Shown here piece after piece: positions 5,382-9,568 of a DNA stretch of 11,098 bases. How positions within the stretch are numbered: position 1 is the stretch's first letter; every line of letters begins with the position of its first letter. Under the pieces are notes generated by a model, which saw only the letters and a list, made by a program, of their open reading frames with translations, was not told the DNA's origin and made no database searches. This DNA is from Gammaproteobacteria bacterium (lineage in GTDB: Bacteria > Pseudomonadota > Gammaproteobacteria > Acidiferrobacterales > Acidiferrobacteraceae): NCBI GenBank assembly GCA_028064935.1, contig JAPTWT010000237.1, positions 1 through 11,098 of the forward strand. The letters are read 5' to 3'. The translations under genes and the position numbers were made by a program.

Positions 5382-6614
5382 ATGGCGGAAACGAAGCTGT
5401 TCGAGGCGGCCTTAGGCATTGAAGCGCCCTGGTTTGTGCGGGATGTGGCCTTCGATGCCCCGGCCCGGACACTGACGATTGCTGTGGACTTTATCTCTGG
5501 CAGCCGGTTTGGACATCCTGAAGTGGCCGGGGAACACCCCGTCTATGACACCACGGTCAAGCGCTACCGGCATTTGAACTTCTTCCAGCATGAGTGCTTC
5601 CTCGAGGTACGCGTACCGCGCGTGAAGCTTGCCGGCGGGAATGTCCGCCCGATCGAGCCCGCCTTCGTGGGCCGGCTTGCGGGCTTCACGTTGCTCTTCG
5701 AGGCCCTGATCCTGGCCTTTTGCCGGGAGATGCCCTTCCGCGCCGTAGCGCGCTTGACGGGGGTGAGCCTTTATCGCGTCATGAGCCTCTGCGAGCGCTA
5801 CGTGGACTTAGCCGTGGCCCAGCAGGATCTGTCCGGAGTGGAGAGCCTGGCCATTGATGAGACCTCCAAAGCCCGAGGGCATGACTACGTCACAATCGCC
5901 GCCGATAGCGCCCGCCGGGCCGTCATCGCCGTGACCGAGGAACGGGATGCGAAGGCCGTCGAACGCTTGGCCCAAGACATCCGGGCCCATGGCGGCGATC
6001 TTCCGGCCATCGAGTCGGTCTCGATCGACATGTCGCCGGCCTTCATCAAGGGGGTGGCGCGCGAGTTTCCCAACGCTCAGGTCACCTTCGACAAATTCCA
6101 CGTCATCGCGCACGCCTCCCATGCGCTTGATCTCACCCGACGCGCCGAGCAAAAGCGCGATCCGGCCCTGAAGGGCCTGTGTTGGACGCTCCTCAAGGAT
6201 TCCCGTTCGCTCACCGCCGCCGCCCGGAATGACCTCGAGGCCTTGATGGCAGACATGACGACCAAACGCACCGCCCGGGCCTGGGTGTATCGGGAGCAGC
6301 TGCGCGAGATCCTAAACCGCAAACAGGTGAATGTCGTACGCCTGATGTTGAAGCCGTGGTGTGCCAACGTCGCCCGCTCGAAGGTTGAGCCCATGAAGGC
6401 CGTCGCTCGCCTCGTACGCGCTCACCTCGAAGGCATCATCGCCTGGGCGCAAACGCGGGCCACGAACGGCTTTCTCGAAGTCCTGAACGGACTCTTTCAG
6501 GCGGCCAAGCGCAAGGCCCGCGGTTATGGCCGGCTTGCGACTATTCGTACTGTGATCTTCTTGATCGCAGGCAAACTCGACTTCTCGAAGATCAACCCGC
6601 ATATGGCGGGTTAA
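5382..6614 (+). CDS. ISL3-family transposase (410 aa)
   Basis: A DDE-type transposase that excises and inserts the surrounding IS. Family landmarks are RYRHLNFFQHECFLEVRVPR near the N-terminus, SGVESLAIDETSKARGHDYV (first catalytic Asp, residue 159 from this start), SIDMSPAFIKGV (second conserved Asp, 216), VTFDKFHVI (237), and NGFLEVLNGLFQAAKRKARG near the C-terminus with the catalytic Glu at about 366. The ATG at 5382 has AGGAG (5368-5372) nine bases upstream. A GTG three codons earlier is less well placed. The stop lies inside the right inverted repeat, as is common for compact IS elements. The N-terminal zinc-finger cysteines usual in the family are absent here, replaced around residues 41-54 and 84-90 by non-cysteine residues. 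The frame is intact, so the element may be active. Confidence 0.93.
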   Translation: MAETKLFEAALGIEAPWFVRDVAFDAPARTLTIAVDFISGSRFGHPEVAGEHPVYDTTVKRYRHLNFFQHECFLEVRVPRVKLAGGNVRPIEPAFVGRLAGFTLLFEALILAFCREMPFRAVARLTGVSLYRVMSLCERYVDLAVAQQDLSGVESLAIDETSKARGHDYVTIAADSARRAVIAVTEERDAKAVERLAQDIRAHGGDLPAIESVSIDMSPAFIKGVAREFPNAQVTFDKFHVIAHASHALDLTRRAEQKRDPALKGLCWTLLKDSRSLTAAARNDLEALMADMTTKRTARAWVYREQLREILNRKQVNVVRLMLKPWCANVARSKVEPMKAVARLVRAHLEGIIAWAQTRATNGFLEVLNGLFQAAKRKARGYGRLATIRTVIFLIAGKLDFSKINPHMAG

Positions 6615-6637
6615 CCCACGTAAAATTCGACAGAGCC
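6614..6637 (-). repeat. Right terminal inverted repeat of the ISL3-family element
   Basis: Reverse-complement partner of 5308-5331. Its inner edge overlaps the last base of the transposase stop codon. Confidence 0.8.
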
Positions 6638-6644
6638 TCTTTTG
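6637..6644 (+). repeat. Right copy of the 8-bp target-site duplication (CTCTTTTG)
   Basis: Exact match to 5299-5306. Read on the minus strand it covers the end of the Pro codon and the Lys and Glu codons of the antitoxin's LRTPKE segment. Confidence 0.85.
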
Positions 6645-6696
6645 GAGTGCGCAGGTGTTCATCCACATCGTAACGGGTTGTCTTGGTTTTGGGCAT
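6637..6696 (-). pseudogene. Antitoxin 5' fragment (first 20 codons), cut off by the IS
   Basis: The ATG at 6696 is preceded on the minus strand by AGGAG ten bases upstream and lies 26 bases after the toxin stop codon. The 20 codons read MPKTKTTRYDVDEHLRTPKE. They join directly, at the duplicated 8 bp, to M-AAYLEACLEE at 5298, giving a canonical 96-aa HI1420-type antitoxin. The fragment is too short to be reported as a gene by itself and now runs into the IS end. Confidence 0.88.
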
Positions 6697-6722
6697 AAAT
6701 AACGTACTCCTACTGTAAGTCT

Positions 6723-7014
6723 CTAAGAGGAAAGATTTCTCGCTAACGTTAAGGCCTTGCGAATATCGGCCTTTTGCGATCCCTTGTTGCCACCTGCGAG
6801 CAGAATCACGAGCGCCCGGCCCTGGCGCACGAAATACACCCGATAACCGGGGCCATAATCAATACGTAGCTCCGACACGCCTTCGCCAATTGCTCGTATA
6901 TCCCCCGTATTGCCGGTGAGCAGACGCTCAACGCGCGTCAGGACCCGCGTAAGCCCGCTCATCGTGTAAGCCGTCGAGCCAGCGTATGTAAACATCTGTC
7001 TTGTAGACCTCAAT
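6723..7014 (-). pseudogene. HI1419-type RelE/ParE-like toxin gene with a -1 frameshift and lost start
   Basis: The last two thirds match the HI1419 toxin pattern: RLLTGNTGDIRAIGEGVSEL, IDYGPGYRVYFVRQ, ALVILLAGGNKGSQKADIRK. The family's N-terminal motif is not in that frame. It appears in the next frame as EVYKTDVYIRWLDGLHDERA, running from about 7014 to 6948. The two frames join at GCGGGTC (about 6944-6948) if one base is added (GCG-CGG-GTC), so a single-base deletion has broken the gene. The N-terminal frame also begins with ATT right after a TAG stop, where adding one T would recreate an ATG. The remaining 96-aa frame from a TTG at 7013 begins with unrelated residues. The intact protein would be an mRNA-targeting toxin held by the downstream antitoxin. 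Confidence 0.85.
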
Positions 7015-7072
7015 CTACTTGCTAAGGGTGTTTCGATGGCTACATATTGCCGATAGGTAATGCCTATATCGT

Positions 7073-7798
7073 TCAGTCACCAGAAGCAGGGACCGTTAAG
7101 CACGTCTCCCCCGGCGGGCACGAGGCCGCCCGGTAGAGCGGCCCTAGGAAATTGAGCTGCGGGGGGTTGTCGGCGACTGCCCGATGGTAGGTTACCGTTG
7201 AAGAGAGGATGACCCTGTGGTTCAGAATCCCAATGCCAGTCATGGTCAACATCCCTAGAACAAACATGCCAAAGAGCAGGGCGGTCACTACACCCCACCC
7301 TTCGGCCAACTTCCCGGCCAGTGTGGCCTTCGCCTGGTCCCTGATGGCGTGGGTTAGGTGTGCCTTCCATTGCTCGACGAAGGCAGCGGCCTTCTCGGCC
7401 CCCATCCGATCGAGGCCTGCAGCGGCCTTCTGTATATCGTGAGCCCCTTTAGTCGCTGCGTGGGCGATGGCGTCGGCCAGCGCCCGGCCGGCTTCTACGG
7501 TCTTGTCCCCGATGGCTTTGGAGACCCCTTCCTTGAGGTCAGCACCTGCGCGCATCGTCCCTTGATAGATCAAATCCGGCACCTTCCCCGTTTCTTTTAC
7601 CAGCGTTTTTACGTGTTGTCCCGCCACCTGAGCGGCGGCTGTCGCATCGATGACTGAGGCGACTAGAGCCCACACTACATCGTCTGTCCGGTGTACTCCC
7701 AAGTCTGAAGCCTTACGTAAAAGGGCCTCGCGCAGTTCGGGGGGTAGGGATTCCAAGGCCGTGTCGCGGGCATTGGGGTTTGTCTGTTCGTTACTCAT
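7073..7798 (-). CDS. TraM/StbC-like membrane-anchored transfer protein (241 aa)
   Basis: This is the third gene of the minus-strand transfer operon. Residues about 18-60 are helical. Residues 80-165 form a long Ala/Lys/Asp-rich, probably coiled-coil domain. Residues about 168-192 (VVTALLFGMFVLGMLTMTGI) form one transmembrane helix, leaving a short C-terminal tail with two cysteines (C227, C233), probably periplasmic. This long helical cytoplasmic part with one C-terminal anchor fits TraM-type proteins found after TraL next to oriT. The assignment rests on gene order and topology, not on sequence motifs. The ATG at 7798 has GAGGA seven bases upstream. The frame stays open further upstream, but that part overlaps the stop of the preceding gene and an intercistronic hairpin. 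Confidence 0.6.
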   Translation of the reverse strand: MSNEQTNPNARDTALESLPPELREALLRKASDLGVHRTDDVVWALVASVIDATAAAQVAGQHVKTLVKETGKVPDLIYQGTMRAGADLKEGVSKAIGDKTVEAGRALADAIAHAATKGAHDIQKAAAGLDRMGAEKAAAFVEQWKAHLTHAIRDQAKATLAGKLAEGWGVVTALLFGMFVLGMLTMTGIGILNHRVILSSTVTYHRAVADNPPQLNFLGPLYRAASCPPGETCLTVPASGD

Positions 7799-7819
7799 AG
7801 TCTGTTCCTCGTTAAGAAG

Positions 7820-7861
7820 GGCCGGGGTCATGGGCCATGCGGCCCACAATGCACCCCGGCC
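7820..7861 (-). promoter_or_regulatory. Nested GC-rich hairpin between the TraL-like and TraM-like genes
   Basis: GGCCGGGGT (7820-7828) pairs perfectly with ACCCCGGCC (7853-7861), and inside it TGGGCC (7831-7836) pairs with GGCCCA (7841-7846) over a 4-base loop. On the minus strand the structure is followed by CTTCTT and then the TraM-like ribosome site. It could be a partial terminator, an mRNA-stability element or a translational control structure. Confidence 0.6.
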
Positions 7862-7868
7862 TTTGGAG

Positions 7869-8594
7869 TTAAACGACTGAGGCGATCGCCGCATGCGCGA
7901 GTGCCAGCCATCGCCGAAACAAGGCACGCTCGGTGATCGTGAGGGCCGCTTTATCCTCACTCAGGACAGAGAACGCGCCCGGCAGCGCCAAGATCTTGTC
8001 TCGCAGATCGTCGGGACGAAGAGCGGGTATCGCGGCCTCACGACCGCCCGCATTTATAAAGTCCACGCGGTTAGGCGACTTACTCCAATCGAACTGAGTT
8101 GCGACCCCAAGAAACAAGGGGAAAAGCACCGAGCGGCGGCCAGTATCAACGACCGACATAAGGCCATTGTCCAGCGACTGCAATAACGTGTCGGTGCTCG
8201 GGCGGTGCGGATTGATACTGAATGTCACTACTAGGTTATACCCAATCGAACTGACGATCTCGGCTAGGACGGGCGCTAGTTCGTCTAGCGTGTCGCCTGC
8301 CCCCGCCGGGGTGTTTATAACCACATGCTGCCCGGCTGCTGCGGCGTCCTCTAAGACATGGCCAAGTTTATTAAATGATGTCTCGGCATCACCGGCGCGG
8401 TTTAAATTAACCAATTTGACGGGCACGGACCCGCGAAAACGCAAGGCGAGGTCTGGGATACCGCTGTCGCCCTCGATCAACAAAACGGGCGCGCCCGTGG
8501 CTATGAGTCCGTCGAGCGCCAAAGCGGCGGCCATGGACTTACCGGTGCCGCCCTTCGGCCCATGGGAAATCAAAAGCTGAAGATTCTTGGTCAT
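7869..8594 (-). CDS. traL: TraL/StbB-like ParA-family ATPase (241 aa)
   Basis: Residues 14-20 (KGGTGKS) are a deviant Walker A motif of the ParA/MinD class, preceded by LQLLISHGP in the position of the first strand. LLIEGDSGIPDLALRF matches the Walker A' / switch I region, and VVINTPAGAGDTL the Walker B region. RP4 TraL has the same length of 241 aa, and R388 StbB is a related protein encoded next to oriT. Such ATPases position plasmid DNA or assist transfer. It is the second gene of a minus-strand operon, between an HTH protein and a membrane protein, the same order as traK-traL-traM or stbA-stbB-stbC. The ATG at 8594 has GAGGAC six bases upstream. The family call is solid; the choice between TraL and StbB naming is not. 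Confidence 0.8.
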   Translation of the reverse strand: MTKNLQLLISHGPKGGTGKSMAAALALDGLIATGAPVLLIEGDSGIPDLALRFRGSVPVKLVNLNRAGDAETSFNKLGHVLEDAAAAGQHVVINTPAGAGDTLDELAPVLAEIVSSIGYNLVVTFSINPHRPSTDTLLQSLDNGLMSVVDTGRRSVLFPLFLGVATQFDWSKSPNRVDFINAGGREAAIPALRPDDLRDKILALPGAFSVLSEDKAALTITERALFRRWLALAHAAIASVV

Positions 8595-8613
8595 GATTTT
8601 GTCCTCTCAAATG

Positions 8614-8632
8614 GGGCCGGGAGATCCGGCCC
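8614..8632 (-). promoter_or_regulatory. GC-rich hairpin between the TraK-like and TraL-like genes
   Basis: GGGCCGG (8614-8620) and CCGGCCC (8626-8632) form a perfect 7-bp stem with a 5-base loop, directly upstream of the TraL-like ribosome site. There is no T-run, so mRNA stability or translational control is more likely than termination. Confidence 0.5.
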
Positions 8633-8656
8633 TACCTATAGCGTCATCAGCGGAAA

Positions 8657-9004
8657 TTACTTATCAAATTCCGCGCGAATCCGATCGATGTCCGACATGC
8701 GCTCGGGGTCGATCTGCTGTTGCCCTGGTGAAGGGGGTAGGGGCGGTGCCGTGGTGGCCGCTTTTGCCGACTGCGCCGGGGTGCGGAGGAAAGACTTGGC
8801 GGTGGGTCGCTCCGGCTCCGGCAACGGTTTTTGCTCCGTGGTATAGCGGCAGTGCTTCACCGCCCATTGCAGGCGCCGCGCCTTGACCTGAAACACGTGG
8901 CCGATATCCGCCCACGTGAGCCCCGCTGCACGGGCTTTGGCAATGGCCTCAAGATAGGGTGCGACGCGCGCGGTCAGTCGTGTGGCCTGGTCATGGATGG
9001 TCAT
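8657..9004 (-). CDS. TraK/StbA-like small DNA-binding protein (115 aa)
   Basis: The N-terminal half (residues about 8-50) contains a clear helix-turn-helix pattern (GLTWADIGHVFQVKARRLQW) of the kind found in StbA-like proteins. The C-terminal half is a Pro/Ala/Gln-rich linker ending in a charged helix (MSDIDRIRAEFDK). It is the first gene of the operon and abuts the presumed oriT region, as TraK does in RP4 and StbA in R388. It would bind repeats there and probably represses its own promoter. The ATG at 9004 has AGAGGA (read on the minus strand, 9017-9012) seven bases upstream. A 13-bp inverted repeat (9021-9033) and a 23-bp box (9039-9061) lie in its leader. Confidence 0.65.
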   Translation of the reverse strand: MTIHDQATRLTARVAPYLEAIAKARAAGLTWADIGHVFQVKARRLQWAVKHCRYTTEQKPLPEPERPTAKSFLRTPAQSAKAATTAPPLPPSPGQQQIDPERMSDIDRIRAEFDK

Positions 9005-9020
9005 GTTGTGATCCTCTTTT

Positions 9021-9033
9021 GTGACACCGTCAC
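9021..9033. promoter_or_regulatory. Perfect inverted repeat GTGAC-ACC-GTCAC in the TraK-like leader
   Basis: A 5-bp stem with a 3-base loop, four bases upstream (on the minus strand) of the ribosome site of the TraK/StbA-like gene. It could be a small operator or an mRNA hairpin affecting translation. Confidence 0.4.
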
Positions 9034-9038
9034 CTACC

Positions 9039-9061
9039 TAGCAGCGCGCGCGGAAATTGCC
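9039..9061 (-). promoter_or_regulatory. Left copy of a 23-bp box shared by both divergent operons
   Basis: Matches the reverse complement of 9519-9541 at 22 of 23 positions, with core GCGCGCGGAAATTGCC on the plus strand. Relative to the TraK-like gene it lies 34 bases upstream of the start, in the same orientation to that gene as its partner is to the relaxase gene. Confidence 0.65.
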
Positions 9062-9214
9062 CCAACAGGACCCCAACTCGGTACCAACTTTCGCCACCCT
9101 CTCTCCACCTTGTCCTAACTCTGTCGCAACTGTGGCGTATGAACGTTCCATGACTGCCTTAACTTGTTCCAGTTCCGTCAGTGTTGGTACCGTCTTGGTA
9201 CGGTGTTGATGCCG
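9061..9214 (+). repeat. Array of degenerate repeats phased at 11 bp, probable TraK/StbA binding region
   Basis: Short words recur exactly 11 bases apart: AACA/AACT at 9064, 9075 and 9086; AACT at 9117 and 9128, then ATGA at 9139 and 9150, then AACT at 9161; TTGGTAC at 9184 and 9195, then TTGA at 9206. Three phased blocks are therefore visible with small phase jumps between them. R388 StbA is known to bind sets of short direct repeats with this kind of spacing next to oriT, so these are likely sites for the TraK/StbA-like protein encoded alongside. Confidence 0.5.
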
Positions 9215-9228
9215 CATTCAGACCAAGA
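9193..9228. repeat. Inverted repeat TCTTGGT / ACCAAGA in the presumed oriT
   Basis: A perfect 7-bp arm pair (9193-9199 and 9222-9228) around a 22-base loop, at the right edge of the 11-bp array. Hairpins of this type flank nic sites in many oriTs. Confidence 0.4.
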
Positions 9229-9256
9229 TGGGTACGACGCCCACCGCTTCGCGATG

Positions 9257-9328
9257 GGCTGAAAGATCACACATACGCACCAGCTTCGCTTGTGCCCCTC
9301 GCTACGCTCAGGGGACCCGCTTTCAGCC
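9257..9328. repeat. Inverted repeat GGCTGAAAG / CTTTCAGCC in the presumed oriT
   Basis: A perfect 9-bp arm pair (9257-9265 and 9320-9328) enclosing 54 bases that contain a further CCCCT...AGGGG pair. No coding frame accounts for it. Confidence 0.4.
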
Positions 9329-9484
9329 GCCGTTTGTGTGCGCCCGTGCCCATTCCATCTCCTGAAGACCACAGGCCGGGGAGCGGGTGGCGCCTGGCGA
9401 GGGCGAGCTTGTCGAGCCGGTTTGAGCCGGGAGTGAACCCGCCCCACCCCGGCCACCAACCAGCGTAGCGGGTACCGGTGGCGA

Positions 9485-9498
9485 CCGCCGCTAGGCGG
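9485..9498. repeat. Small GC hairpin CCGCC-GCTA-GGCGG upstream of the relaxase gene
   Basis: A perfect 5-bp stem with a 4-base loop, 20 bases left of the right 23-bp box. There is no T-run, so it is not a terminator by sequence. It sits among other short GC-rich inverted repeats at 9452-9482. Confidence 0.3.
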
Positions 9499-9518
9499 GC
9501 GCGGAGACCAGCGACGGA

Positions 9519-9541
9519 GGCAATTTCCGCGCGCGCCGCTA
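9519..9541 (+). promoter_or_regulatory. Right copy of the 23-bp box, upstream of the relaxase gene
   Basis: Twenty-two of 23 bases match the reverse complement of 9039-9061. It ends 27 bases before the relaxase ATG. The mirrored placement before both operons suggests one regulator controls both transcripts. Confidence 0.65.
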
Positions 9542-9568
9542 TGAGTGGTCCCTCTACGAGGAATGCTC

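Larger units (their letters stand above)
5307..6636 (+). mobile_element. ISL3-family insertion sequence, 1330 bp, inserted in an antitoxin gene
   Basis: The ends carry imperfect terminal inverted repeats (5308-5331 against 6614-6637, 19 of 24 matching, with CTCTGT-y-GAATTT as core and GTGGGT inside). The flanks carry an exact 8-bp duplication CTCTTTTG. One intact transposase gene fills the element. Removing the element together with one duplication copy restores a continuous antitoxin frame, which independently fixes the boundaries. The inverted repeats align best if the ends are shifted by one base (5308-6637), leaving a 7-of-8 duplication; I prefer the boundary giving the exact duplication. 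Confidence 0.9.
9005..9568. other. Presumed oriT and divergent control region
   Basis: The 564 bases between the TraK/StbA-like operon and the relaxase start contain no gene. Relaxases normally act on an oriT beside their own operon, and this interval has the expected structure: an 11-bp-phased repeat array on the left, medium-range inverted repeats (9193-9199 with 9222-9228; 9257-9265 with 9320-9328; 9452-9457 with 9477-9482; 9485-9489 with 9494-9498), and paired 23-bp boxes at both ends. I could not identify a nic sequence matching the known R388/pKM101 or F types, so the exact nick position is open. Confidence 0.55.

Noticed and set aside
7799..7960. N-terminal extension of the TraM-like protein to 295 aa
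   Set aside because: It overlaps the TraL-like gene and the intercistronic hairpin. The ATG at 7798 is preceded by a proper ribosome site.
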